From Pontibacter aquaedesilientis (lineage in GTDB: Bacteria > Bacteroidota > Bacteroidia > Cytophagales > Hymenobacteraceae), in contig NZ_JACXAJ010000002.1 in assembly GCF_014773225.1 (NCBI RefSeq), forward strand, positions 620,001 through 684,000: DNA of 64,000 nucleotides, in the 5' to 3' direction. The notes beneath the pieces were generated by a model. The model was given only the letters and a program-made list of their open reading frames with translations. It did not search any database and was not told where the DNA came from. The first letter of the stretch is position 1, and each line of letters begins with the position of its first letter. This document shows positions 25,018-34,700 of the stretch, piece by piece. The position numbers and the translations under genes were made by a program.

Positions 25018-26082
25018 ATGATAAAGCGACAGTTTATACCTTTTTCTGAAGTTAGGCAGCATAAGGCCATCATCGTGGACAGCATGCATCCGAATGGCCT
25101 CGTGCTCTCGCACTGGCGGGGAGCGCCAAGCCCGGCTGAGGTGCGCGACGACACCAGCGCAGCCATTGTGCTCAACGCCTTGCGCCTCCACCTTCCCGGC
25201 CTGGACCTGCCCTATGTCACCGCCAACCACTTCGATATCGACGGTTTTGTGGGGGTCTGGGCACTGTTGAACCCGGAGAAAGCACTTGAGAACGAGGAGC
25301 TGTTGCGCCAGATGGCCCTCATCGGCGACTTCCGTGAGCTGGACCTGAACCATCCGCTGGCAGGCGAGGCCCTGAAGCTGGTTTGCTGGATCAATGCACG
25401 GGAGCGAGACATGTTCTATGCCCCCTTCGCAGCCGATGATATGGAAGAAAAGGAGGCCAAACAGTGCGTGAGCAAATTCAACTACTTTCTGCGAGAGTTC
25501 GGGCGCGTGCTGCAAGATCCTGACTGGGAGAAAGGGGTATGGGAAGAAGAAGTGGCGGACGTGCTGCTGGGCTACCGCGATATGTACAAACCCGACACCA
25601 GGCTGGAGCGTCACCCCGACATTGGTCTGGTCATCATCCAGACACATCGGCCCATGCATTACTATGCGCTGTTCAGCCGCACCAAAGGCTTCGATATCGT
25701 GCTGAGCTGCTACGACGATAACCGGTATGAGCTGGAGTATAAGTATACCACCTGGGTCGACATTGACTCCCGATCTACCTTGCCCCGCATCACCCTGCAA
25801 CCACTCGCCGCGCAACTCAACGAGTTAGAGCAGTCAGGCTATACCTGGACCTGGGACGGCATCACCGAAACCGGGCCGCTGCTGCGCCTGGATGGTGGTC
25901 AGCTGTCTCGCATGGAGACCTATGACAACCCAACGGCTCGCGAGATTTTGTCGTCTTCCATACCTGTCGAGGACCTCAAGCAGATTGTAGTGAATTACTT
26001 TAAGGTAGCTTACGAAGGTATAGCACCTAAACGCTACTGGAGCTGGGAGGAAGTAAAAGAGCTGAATCGGAGGTCCAAGTAG
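25018..26082 (+). CDS. Conserved hypothetical protein (possibly DUF6687)
   Basis: A 354-residue cytoplasmic protein without signal or membrane segments. The most distinctive stretch is TANHFDIDGFVGVWALLNP (about residues 69-87). Its HFDIDG resembles the DxDG metal motif of DHH-type phosphoesterases, but other DHH motifs are not obvious. Further blocks are HWRGAP near residue 38, INARERDMFYAPF and RPMHYYALFS. I believe the family is listed as DUF6687, with limited confidence. It is divergent from pncB. The function is unknown; a metal-dependent hydrolase is one possibility suggested only by the motif. Confidence 0.8.
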   Translation: MIKRQFIPFSEVRQHKAIIVDSMHPNGLVLSHWRGAPSPAEVRDDTSAAIVLNALRLHLPGLDLPYVTANHFDIDGFVGVWALLNPEKALENEELLRQMALIGDFRELDLNHPLAGEALKLVCWINARERDMFYAPFAADDMEEKEAKQCVSKFNYFLREFGRVLQDPDWEKGVWEEEVADVLLGYRDMYKPDTRLERHPDIGLVIIQTHRPMHYYALFSRTKGFDIVLSCYDDNRYELEYKYTTWVDIDSRSTLPRITLQPLAAQLNELEQSGYTWTWDGITETGPLLRLDGGQLSRMETYDNPTAREILSSSIPVEDLKQIVVNYFKVAYEGIAPKRYWSWEEVKELNRRSK

Positions 26083-26244
26083 AGGGTAGGGCGTACTCAC
26101 GTGTGAAAGGAGGAAGGCAGACCCTGTAAACAGGATTAAAATCATTTTTGATGCGATTCTAGTCCATATGCCTGCTTTATCCCGTATACATAGTAAATCT
26201 ATGATATAGAACGCCCTGAGCGCAACCCCAACCCAATCGACAAC

Positions 26245-27096
26245 ATGAAAAAAATCCTTTGCCCAACAGATTTTTCCAAAACGGCCGAGAAGGCCTTGGA
26301 GTATGCGGCCCTGATTGCCAGACAGGCTGGTGGCCAGCTGACGCTGCTGCACGTGGTACATCTGCCGATCGTAGATACATCCGAAACGGCACTTGTGGCC
26401 AGCGAACTGCTCGGGGAGCAGATGAAGGATGCTGACATCCGGCTGAAGGAGCTTTGCCAGCGGATGGAGCAACTGCATGGAGCGAACAGGGAGGGCGGTT
26501 TTGCTTGCGATTACATCTTAAAGGAGGCATTGCTGACCGATATTACCGAGCACCTGACCAAAACCAGCGGCTACGACCTGATTGTGATGGGCACAACCGG
26601 CGGCGGCAATGCGCTGGAAGAACTGCTGATCGGAAGCAACGCCGAGGCGGTGATGGAGCAGGTGAAGTGCCCGGTGCTTTCCGTGCCCTCCACAGCCGAC
26701 CATCCCCGCATCAACAAAATCATCTACGCCTCAGATTATGCCCAGGAAGACATTGTGACCTTGCGCGACGTGCTGGACTTTGCCAGTATGTTTGGTGCCA
26801 GTGTGGAGGTGGTGCACGTTTCCAAAGAGGGGAGCAGCGTGGACAGAACGAAAGCTGATCACTTTCTGCAGGAAATAAAGGCAACATTCCCTGGAGCTCC
26901 TTTGCATTTCCAGGAGGTGGTGAGCAAGCACCGTTCCGAGGGACTGAAACAATACTATGAGGAATCAGGAGCCGATATGGTCGCGATTCTGCGGCGTGAA
27001 AAGGGCTTCTTGCGGGAACTGTTCTCTCAAAGCCTGGCCGAGAAAATGACCTACCAGGCCGAAGTGCCCCTGCTGGTGCTGAAAGGCAAAAAATAA
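26245..27096 (+). CDS. Tandem-domain universal stress protein
   Basis: A 283-residue UspA-family protein made of two Usp domains (about residues 1-147 and 150-283). The first starts KKILCPTDFSKTAEKALEYA and keeps the nucleotide-binding pattern GTTGGGNALEELLIGSNAE. The second starts KIIYASDYAQEDIVTLR and lacks an obvious G-2x-G-9x-G motif, ending with VPLLVLKGK. So one domain probably binds ATP and the other is structural or regulatory, which is a usual split in Bacteroidota tandem Usps. It is a single gene with a strong bidirectional terminator. Confidence 0.93.
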   Translation: MKKILCPTDFSKTAEKALEYAALIARQAGGQLTLLHVVHLPIVDTSETALVASELLGEQMKDADIRLKELCQRMEQLHGANREGGFACDYILKEALLTDITEHLTKTSGYDLIVMGTTGGGNALEELLIGSNAEAVMEQVKCPVLSVPSTADHPRINKIIYASDYAQEDIVTLRDVLDFASMFGASVEVVHVSKEGSSVDRTKADHFLQEIKATFPGAPLHFQEVVSKHRSEGLKQYYEESGADMVAILRREKGFLRELFSQSLAEKMTYQAEVPLLVLKGKK

Positions 27097-27108
27097 GGTA
27101 TAGCTAAC

Positions 27109-27152
27109 AAAACAAAAGCGGCGGTCCTAACAAGGGCCGCCGCTTTTGTTTT
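27109..27152. terminator. Bidirectional terminator between the Usp and Cys-tail lipoprotein genes
   Basis: AAAACAAAAGCGGCGG (from 27109) pairs with CCGCCGCTTTTGTTTT (to 27152). A- and T-runs lie in the outer stem, suitable for both directions. Confidence 0.88.
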
Positions 27153-27549
27153 ATCGCTTTTCGCCAAAGCCCGTCTCCATCCGGACGGCATTCTCATCGA
27201 AAATATAAGCCAGGTCAGCACTGCAGGTTTCGCAGTTGTAGCGGTCGAATCCTTCAATGGCTCTTGGCAATGTCAGGTTTCGGAAAGTGCCTTTGCAAGC
27301 TACCAGTACGGGGCAGTCATGCTGCTGGTGAAAGGTGTCGTCTGAGTCGTCGATACAGATATAGACGCGTTTTTTTTCAAGGTCCGGAGGAATAAAGAAG
27401 AACTCTGGCTTGGGTCTTGTCGGTCGGGCTTCAGCGGTGGTTTCGCTTGCAATGGTTTGTTCGGTCGCGGTGGTATCTTGGTCAGGTGTCTGGCAGCCTG
27501 CCAAAGACAGCAACAGGACAAACAGTCCGGCATAAAGGTGTTTTACCAT
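27151..27549 (-). CDS. Lipoprotein with the Cys-rich domain shared with the neighbouring nuclease
   Basis: A 132-residue lipoprotein with signal peptide and lipobox LAGC (Cys about residue 19), a Thr-rich linker, and a C-terminal module VYICIDDSDDTFHQQHDC...LVACKG...CETC. The spacing of the Cys, His and Lys residues mirrors the C-terminal tail of the thermonuclease gene just upstream (VYLC, then H, C and CK, T..AI, then a C-terminal Cys). The two genes are co-directional, 39 bases apart, and the modules are probably related by duplication. The function is unknown; the cysteines could form disulfides or bind metal. Confidence 0.78.
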   Translation of the reverse strand: MVKHLYAGLFVLLLSLAGCQTPDQDTTATEQTIASETTAEARPTRPKPEFFFIPPDLEKKRVYICIDDSDDTFHQQHDCPVLVACKGTFRNLTLPRAIEGFDRYNCETCSADLAYIFDENAVRMETGFGEKR

Positions 27550-27588
27550 GGGGTGGAGGTTTTAAGTAGCAGCCAAAAATAATGGCTT

Positions 27589-28419
27589 TTAGTTGGGACT
27601 GCAAGTTTTGTCGGCCCGGCGGTTGTGCTTTCGTATAGCTTCGGCCTCTGTCACGGTGAGCACCTGCGCTTTGCAGCGCTTTAGCACCGAGCAGGTTTGC
27701 GTGAAATGGTATACGGCAGAGCCTGAACTGTCGCAGAGGTATACCCGGCGGGTGGTGGCTCCGGTAGGTATAGCGGCCTTGCTGTTATCCACAGGCTTCG
27801 GTTTTTGCTTCCGGAAATCCCAGGGGGCAACCGGATTGGGATCTTGCCAGAGACCGCGTTTGAAACGGCGGGCGTCGGCTTCGAGGTTCTCCAGCTTTTT
27901 GTCTTTGGAGTAGGCTTTGTAGTGCCAGGCATAGCCTTCGCGCACCAGTTCCTCGTTCAGGCTGCGCCCGTCCGGTAAAATGATGGTGCCTACCGTGCGC
28001 CCATAGCGGTCTTTGTTGTGCTCAATCAGGCGAACCTGTTTGCCGAAAGCCAGGTCAGAGGCGAATTGCTTGGCACGCTGGCCGTATGCCTGTTTTTTCT
28101 CGGGTGTGTCTATCCCCAAAAGTCGTACGGTGATGGTCTGCCCGTTGCGCAACACCTCAAAGGTATCGCCGTCTTTCACGCCTACTACCTTGTCGCCAGG
28201 TATAGCGGGAGCGTCAGCTGCTTCAGGAGTCGTGCGGGTATTGTCGGGAGGCGCTTCGGGCAGGGTGGCTGTTTCGGTTGGTGCTGGCTGCTCCGGCTGC
28301 TGTTGCAGCACGCCTTGGCGCTGGCGAAACTCTTCGCGTGCCTGCTTATTGTCCTGCTTGCAGGCAGGCACCGTGAGTGTCAGGAAGGAAAGCAGGTATA
28401 AGAGAAGGGTTCTGTTCAT
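27589..28419 (-). CDS. Thermonuclease (SNase) lipoprotein with Cys-rich tail
   Basis: A 276-residue exported nuclease. The signal peptide ends near TVPAC, a lipobox-like site, and a Pro/Thr-rich linker runs to about residue 75. The staphylococcal nuclease domain follows, with GVKDGDTFEVL, VRLLGIDTPEKKQAYG (catalytic Arg and Asp region), RYGRTVGTIIL and LVREGYAWHYKAY. These match the Ca-dependent SNase family, which degrades DNA and RNA. After the nuclease a short tail of about 50 residues carries VYLC, YHFTQTC, KRCKAQ and a final KTC, and is shared with the neighbouring lipoprotein. Possible roles are nutrient scavenging or removal of extracellular DNA. Confidence 0.92.
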   Translation of the reverse strand: MNRTLLLYLLSFLTLTVPACKQDNKQAREEFRQRQGVLQQQPEQPAPTETATLPEAPPDNTRTTPEAADAPAIPGDKVVGVKDGDTFEVLRNGQTITVRLLGIDTPEKKQAYGQRAKQFASDLAFGKQVRLIEHNKDRYGRTVGTIILPDGRSLNEELVREGYAWHYKAYSKDKKLENLEADARRFKRGLWQDPNPVAPWDFRKQKPKPVDNSKAAIPTGATTRRVYLCDSSGSAVYHFTQTCSVLKRCKAQVLTVTEAEAIRKHNRRADKTCSPN

Positions 28420-28493
28420 GGCGCAAAGGTGCTGCTATTCTCCTTTTACCCCTAATACTGTGAATTGTTTTGACCGGATAGTTTCCAAAAGAA

Positions 28494-28540
28494 AAACCAC
28501 CTGTGCTGGCTCGTGGGTATGAGCGCAGCAGAGGTGGTTT
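28494..28540 (-). terminator. Hairpin terminator after the 28562-29218 lipoprotein gene
   Basis: AAACCACCT (28494-28502) pairs with AGGTGGTTT (28532-28540), with further pairing inside. It separates the lipoprotein gene from the thermonuclease gene on the minus strand. Confidence 0.75.
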
Positions 28541-28561
28541 AGTCTACAGTAACAGCAGGCA

Positions 28562-29218
28562 CTAGCGCTGAACCTGGGCGTCAGGGCCTGTTTTCAGGTA
28601 TAGCGGGTTATAGCTGCTGTTGGGTACGGCAACCAAGCCATAAACCGTTTCGCCCGGGCGCACCTGCTTGTTCGAAATATGGTACTGCTGCATCTCGGCC
28701 AGGAACTGTTTGTTGGCATTACCCGCCTTGAGCATGTTGTATAGCGTTAGGCCCGGACCTACAATCAGGCCGATCGGGAAAGACTTTTCTCCGGTTTTCA
28801 TGCCGTTCACATACGTTTCTTCCGTTATCAGTTTGCCGTTGCTGAAGAGCAGGTATAGCAGGTATATCGGAACACCTTGTTTTAGTTGGCTATGCGATAC
28901 GGTTGGGTCAAGTGGTGTAAAGCTGTTGTTGCCAGCCAGGAATTTAGAGTCCTCGCCCAATGTAATGGTCTCGTAGGAGTTGTTCGTGATCTTCACTGCT
29001 GCTACCTGTACAAACTTCTTTTTCTCCCGCTTGGCGTACTTCTTATTGCCACGCTCCAGCAGCACGTCGTACTTATACTCAAGTAGGACGTCGTTGCTCT
29101 CTGTCTTGGCGGTGTAGTTGATGTTTTGAGGAACAATCGGTTTGTAGCTGGAAGCACAGCCGCTCATCAGGCCTGCCAAACCTAGCAGGCAAACAGTCTT
29201 GGTAAAGCTTGTTTTCAT
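28562..29218 (-). CDS. Hypothetical lipoprotein
   Basis: A 218-residue protein with signal peptide and lipobox MSGC (Cys about residue 21). The mature part reads as mostly beta-structure, with a lysine-rich segment KKYAKREKKKFVQVAAVKI near residue 60 and a hydrophobic stretch PIGLIVGPGLTLYNML (about 147-162). The C-terminal block VRPGETVYGLVAVPN resembles adhesion or conserved envelope proteins only in a general way. I do not recognise the family. The gene is monocistronic, bounded by a terminator downstream. Confidence 0.8.
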   Translation of the reverse strand: MKTSFTKTVCLLGLAGLMSGCASSYKPIVPQNINYTAKTESNDVLLEYKYDVLLERGNKKYAKREKKKFVQVAAVKITNNSYETITLGEDSKFLAGNNSFTPLDPTVSHSQLKQGVPIYLLYLLFSNGKLITEETYVNGMKTGEKSFPIGLIVGPGLTLYNMLKAGNANKQFLAEMQQYHISNKQVRPGETVYGLVAVPNSSYNPLYLKTGPDAQVQR

Positions 29219-29527
29219 TAAAAAGGTTTTAAGTTAAATGATCAGCCTAATTTATAGGATATCTATAAGTATGCACCCCTTGTTATGAAAATTATTTTGC
29301 TTTTAATTATGCCTAACCTTGTATCCCGTACCTGATGAACCACGTCCAGTTGCCGTGCTATACCTTTGGTAACGCGCTCTCGGCCCAAAAACAACAAGGC
29401 CCTTGCCGGGAGGAAGGGCCTTGCTGCAATCAAATAAGCTATACCTTACGGATAGCCAACAAATCGTCAAAAGCTGAAAATACCGTTGTGCCGTGATTGT
29501 TTGCAGCGCACCTGAAACAAAGCGTTG
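29219..29527. other. Intergenic region, 309 bases
   Basis: This gap lies between two minus-strand genes. It contains the terminator of the TPR kinase gene (29395-29423) and two AGGTATAG-type words (about 29361 and 29441, reverse orientation). The AT-rich stretch 29220-29310 probably holds the promoter of the lipoprotein gene. I see no gene. Confidence 0.6.
29395..29423 (-). terminator. Hairpin terminator after the TPR kinase gene
   Basis: CAAGGCCCTT (29395-29404) pairs with AAGGGCCTTG (29414-29423) across a nine-base loop. Confidence 0.7.
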
Positions 29528-31567
29528 CTAGACCAGTTGCAGCGAAGTGTCCTGCGGTTGTTCGACGGGTTCCTGGTTTGCTGTCCTTTCCTCTTCGTCT
29601 GGCTCCTCTGGAACGCAGGGTAGCGTGAACATAAAATTGCTGCCCTTGCCGGGAGTGCTTTCCACCCAGATAGTACCATGGTTCTGCTCCACGAAATCCT
29701 TACACAGAGACAGGCCCAAGCCGCTGCCTTTCTCATTGGCCGTACCGCGGCTGGAGTAGCTGCCGCGCCCAAACAGTTTTTGCTGTATTTCCGGTGTCAT
29801 GCCAACCCCGGTGTCCTTTACAGAGACAACCAGCATGTTTTGGCAGAAATAGGCCGATAGGGTTACCTCGTCGCCTTCTCTGCAGAACTTGATGCCATTC
29901 GATATCAGGTTGCGCAACACCAGGCGAACCATCTCCTTGTCGGCAAAACCGGATATGTCAGAGGTGATCTTATTTTCCAGTATAATGCCTTTGCTGCTGG
30001 CTAAAGGCATCAGGAGGCGCAGGTTCTCGTCGACAAGCTCCCGCATACGCAGTGGTTTCGGGTCCGCTTCAAACCCTTCCATTTGTGCCTTGGCCCAGTC
30101 AAACAGGTTGTCGAGCATCCAAAGCACGTTTTGCTGGCCTTTTACCAGGCTGTTGAACAGGCTCTCTTGTTTGTCGGCGGGCACTTTGCCCATGGCCATC
30201 ACGTGCAGCAAGCCTTTGAGTGCCACCAGTGGTCCCCGGAGGTCGTGTGCGATGACGGAGAAAAGCTTGTCTTTGATGGTATTCAGCTGCGACAGTTTTT
30301 CTTTCTGGATATTGAGCTGCTCGGCCTGCTCGGTCAACACTTTCTGGTGCTGGTTTAGGGCTTCATTTTTGTGGGTGATCAATTCGTTTTTCTGCGTCAG
30401 GATGCTGTTGATGCGGCTTTGGTGCTGACGGCCCCTGAAGAACACATAGGCGACCACGCAAACCAGCACCAGCAGGGCGATGGTGAAATACTGGGTAATG
30501 CTTCTTTGCTCGAGCTTCTCCAGGTTAAGCTCCTGCTCGGCCCGGAGCAAGAGGTTTTCCTGGTCTTTCTGGGCTGTTTCGTACTTAACGCGCTCCTGCG
30601 CCAGCGTGTTGGCAGACCGCTCGTTATGGAGGCTGTCACTGTATTTTTTGCTTAGGTTCAGGTAAAAGTGGGCCATTTCATAGTTGCCCATGGCTTCGTA
30701 TATCTGGTCCAGTATGGCGGCATCTTCCTTTATTTCATACTTGCCCTCATATATCTTCGACAACTCCATGCTTGAGAGCGCATTGTCGAGCGCCTTCTCG
30801 TACTGCTTGGCTAGCAGGTAGGACGCGGCCTTGTATCTCAGCACATAAACCATGTCGTGCGGGGCGCCCAACTCTTCTGCCAGCACCTGCGCCCTGTCCA
30901 GGTAGGAGAGAGCAGTCCGGTAATCGTTTTTACTATTGTAGGCACTGCCGATATTGGTCAGTGAGATCAGTATACCTTGTCTGTCCTTGAGCTTTTCCTT
31001 AATTGGAAGTGCCTCCCGGTAATATATCAGGGCCAGGTCGTGTTTGCCTTGCTGTTGGTAAACATTGCCGATGTTGATCAGGGTCCCACTCATCCTGGCG
31101 GTGTCTTGTGCAGAGGTGGCCAGCGAAAGGGCTTTCTTGTAAATAGGCAGCGCTTCTTTGGGGTTGCCCTGGTCCAGGTATACGTTGGCGATGTTGTTGT
31201 AACTGGTGCTCAGGTCAGAAAGGTCGCCGAGTTTTTCACGTATCCGGAGGGCCCGGTAATAAAAGTCCACCGCCTTTTCTATATCGCCAAGCAAGTAGTG
31301 GCCCGATCCGGTAACGTTGTAGGCATGGGCCAGTAACGTGTCGTTTTTGGCCTTAAGGGCTAGTGCAATGGCTTTGTTGCCATAAGAAATAGTGATCCTG
31401 GGGTTGACGCTTTTGTGGGCATGGCTGAGCTCACAGTAAAGTTCGATCTGGCGTGAAATCTCCTTGGTCTGCCCGAGTTCAGCCCGAAGGTCCTTGATCA
31501 CGATTTCGTGCTGGGGTTTTAGTACAGCAAGCAATAGAAAGCACCTGATCAAAAGAATTAAAGACAT
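29528..31567 (-). CDS. TPR-containing sensor histidine kinase
   Basis: A 679-residue kinase with an N-terminal signal sequence and about six tetratricopeptide repeats (about residues 40-330; units such as SYNNIANVYLDQGNPKEAL and GTLINIGNVYQQQGKHDLAL). A membrane helix follows (TIALLVLVCVVAYVFF, about 360-380), then a coiled coil. The HisKA H-box is VIAHDLRGPLVALKG, and the ATPase domain has N-box LRNLISNGIKF, G1 DTGVGMTPE and G2 KGSGLGLSLCKDF. The TPR domain should face the periplasm, an architecture common in Bacteroidota for sensing protein or peptide partners. No response regulator gene is adjacent. The acidic C-terminal tail is unstructured. Confidence 0.93.
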   Translation of the reverse strand: MSLILLIRCFLLLAVLKPQHEIVIKDLRAELGQTKEISRQIELYCELSHAHKSVNPRITISYGNKAIALALKAKNDTLLAHAYNVTGSGHYLLGDIEKAVDFYYRALRIREKLGDLSDLSTSYNNIANVYLDQGNPKEALPIYKKALSLATSAQDTARMSGTLINIGNVYQQQGKHDLALIYYREALPIKEKLKDRQGILISLTNIGSAYNSKNDYRTALSYLDRAQVLAEELGAPHDMVYVLRYKAASYLLAKQYEKALDNALSSMELSKIYEGKYEIKEDAAILDQIYEAMGNYEMAHFYLNLSKKYSDSLHNERSANTLAQERVKYETAQKDQENLLLRAEQELNLEKLEQRSITQYFTIALLVLVCVVAYVFFRGRQHQSRINSILTQKNELITHKNEALNQHQKVLTEQAEQLNIQKEKLSQLNTIKDKLFSVIAHDLRGPLVALKGLLHVMAMGKVPADKQESLFNSLVKGQQNVLWMLDNLFDWAKAQMEGFEADPKPLRMRELVDENLRLLMPLASSKGIILENKITSDISGFADKEMVRLVLRNLISNGIKFCREGDEVTLSAYFCQNMLVVSVKDTGVGMTPEIQQKLFGRGSYSSRGTANEKGSGLGLSLCKDFVEQNHGTIWVESTPGKGSNFMFTLPCVPEEPDEEERTANQEPVEQPQDTSLQLV

Positions 31568-31769
31568 AGAGACCGCTGAATGTTAGTGGAAACCTGCAAG
31601 TAATTGAGTATGAAAGAGCAATATAATGTTTTTATGTTGAAAAATACTAATCTGCACGCTCATATTCAGACGAATGTAGATAAAACACAATTGTATAAGA
31701 ACCATGCCATTCTACCTATTTGGTCTTAAATTCCAAAAACAACCTGCCAGGTCAAGCCAATCGGCTGCG

Positions 31770-34700
31770 TTAAGCCGTTACCTTGACCGTGCTTACTCCT
31801 CCGGCCTGCTTCGTGATCACAATCTGGGTGCTGATGCGCTCTTTGAGTGCCTCCACATGGGAAATGATGCCGATCATCTTGCCGGCGGCATGCAGGTTTT
31901 CGAGCGTAGATACGGCGGCGTCGAGTGTGTCGGCGTCGAGGGTACCGAAGCCCTCGTCGATGAACAGCGAGTTGATCTGGGTACGGCGACCCGCCAGGTC
32001 AGACAAGCCCAATGCCAGGGCCAGGCTCACCAGGAAGCTCTCACCACCGGATAATGTGTTCATCGGTCGAATGGTTTCGGCCTGGTAAGTATCCACGATG
32101 AGCAGCTCCAGGTCTTCCTCTGTTGACTTAAGGATGCGGTAACGGTCGTTGAGTTTGAGCAGGTGACGGTTGGCCAGTTCCACCAGTCGGGCCAGGGTAA
32201 GCCCCTGGGCAAAGCGGCTGAACTTGTTGCCATCGGCAGATCCGATCAGGGTAGCCAGTTGGTCCCAGCGGTTGCACTCCTGCTGCTGTACACGCAGTTT
32301 TTCAGCCAATGCCAGGTTCTTGTCCCGTTGCTGTCGGTCCTGCTCCAGCAGCTGTTCCATCCTGGCGCGCGAGGAGATCAGTCCGCGCATGGCTTCGGTT
32401 TTGGCTGTGAGCTGCTGCTGCAAGGCCTCCATGCTTTCGGAAGTCAGTTGGCGGGCCTCGGCCTGAGCCAGGTCCTGCAGCACGTCGCTCAGCGATTTGC
32501 GGAGTTCGGTAAGCTGTTTCTCGGTATGGGCTTTTTGGTTGGCCAGCCGATCGGCTTCGTCGCGGTGCAGCAACATCTGGCTGAGGGCCTCTATGGTTTC
32601 TATACCTTGCTGGCGGAGCACACGCAGCAATCCGTCTCGCAAATTATCCAATTCTGATTTTTTGTGGGTATGGCTGGCGTTGCACTCTTGCTGGCGCTGG
32701 CGCTGTTCCTGTAGTTCCTGCTGTTTTTTCTGCAGTGTAGCCCGTGCCGCCTCTGCCTGCTGCGCCTGCCTGCGCAAATTGTGTTGGGCAGCCTGGCGCT
32801 CCTGCTGCGGGTCTTTATCGCCGAACAGCTGGGTGCGTTTCTCTTTGAGGGCGGTGAGTTGCAGGTGTAGCTGAGCCAGGGCTTCTTTCCTGTCTTTGAG
32901 GTGCTGCTCTCGCTCTGCCAGTTTCTCCTTCAGGTTCTTTACCTGTTCCTGCAATTGCAGGAATGGGTCGCGCAAGGCTTCGTAGGCTTCGTGCTGCTGT
33001 TGGTAAGCATTGGCTTGCCCCTCTAATTGCTGCAACAGTTCCTGACGTTTTTCCGGGACAAAGTTTAGGGTATAGCTGGCCGCAAAAGACTGGGCCGTTT
33101 CCAGGAAAGCCTGCTGCTGCTCCTGCAGGTCCTGCAGCTGCAAAGTATAGCGCTGCAGCTGCTGTTGCAGCATCTCGTCGGATTGTTGCAGCTTGCTCAG
33201 CTGTGCCTGCGCCTGCAACTGGGCTTCACGCAGTTTCTGTAACTCCTGGGTTATAAGTTCTGCTTGGCGGCTGGTTTTGCGGGCCGTTTCCAGTTTTTGA
33301 TCAAGGCTGTTTTGCGTTTCGCGCTGGGCCTGCAGCAGCTGGGTTAATTTGTCAGTTTCGGTAATAGCGATGGCAATTTCTTGTGCCAGTAAGGTATAGC
33401 TTTGGTACAGCCGCGCCAGTTCCGAGTCGGATTCTACTTTGGCACTGAGGGTGTTTTCCTGCTGGGTCTGAAAGGTGTTTAACTGCAATTGCAGGGAGTT
33501 TATACCTGTTTCCAACTCCTTCACCAGAGCCAACTGGGCATCACGGCGCTGCTCCTCCTCCGACAGCGTGCTGGTATAATGGCCTGCTGCATAGGGGTGA
33601 TGCTCCGAACCACATAACGGACAAGGCTGCTCCGGCTGCAGCGTGGTACGGTAGTGCTCCAACTCCTGAATGCGCTGCTGCAGTGTCACCAGCCGCTGAA
33701 GATCAGTGAGGCGTTCATGGGCCAAAGCATGTTGCTCCTGGGAGCTGCCGATTTTGGTGCTAAGCAATGTGATTTGCTGCTTCAGTTGCTCAGACTGCCC
33801 GTTTAGTTGCGCTGCTTTCTGCTGTTGCAAGGTATAGGCTTTTGAGAATTCAAGCAGGCGCTCATAGCGGCTCTGCAACACAGGTTGCTCCCGGTTTAGT
33901 TTCTCCAGGTCCTCCAGGCTTTTGTCGGCAAGTACGGACTGAAGCTGGCTTAGTTTTTCCTGTTTCTGACCCTCAAGTGCGGTTTGTTGTGCTTGCTGCT
34001 CTTGTTGGGCCGCCACGATGGCAGACAATTGCCGGGCCTCTGCTTGCAGTTGCCTGTTGATGGCTTCTTGCTCACGCTGCAAACTGCTGATATTCCGCTC
34101 TGTGTCACCGAGATCTTTCACGGCCTGCCGGAAAACATGCAAGTGCTCCCGTAGGTCTTTTAACCGTGCATGCTCCTGCAGCCACTTTTTGTGTGCCGAA
34201 GCCTTTTGAGTGAGTGTATTTAGCTCAACTTCTTTTTGGTTGAGGATGGACTGCTCATTTTTTGCAGCCATATCCAGTTGGGTATACTCGTCCTTGGCGG
34301 TCCTGAAAAGCTCACGCACAGTTTGCAGCTGATGATCGAGTTGCTGTACCTGCGTTAGCAGGGGCTCCAGTTGTTGCAGTGCCTCTTCCTGCTGCTGCTG
34401 CGATTTGGTGGTTTCTTGGGCTATTTGGCCAGCCTGCTCCAGTTCCGCCTCCAGCACGGGCAATTGTTTTTCGAGGGTAGCCAGTTGTTGTTGCACCTCG
34501 GTCAGGTGGCCGCTCGCAACCCTGATCTGGGTGAGTTCGCCCACAAAATGGTTAGCCTGCTCATGTTGCTCCAGTCGCATGAACTGCGGCTTCATGGCCG
34601 TCAGTTTTTCCTCCTGTGCCTGCAGGTTTTCTTTATACAGAGCGGCCCGCTGCTGCAGTTGCTGGATTTGCTGCAGCCACTGTCGCTTTTCCTGAACTTG

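Noticed and set aside
24802..25815. Minus-strand frame of 337 codons crossing the pncB start and the 25018 gene
   Set aside because: It would overlap two coherent divergent genes and shows no motif of its own.
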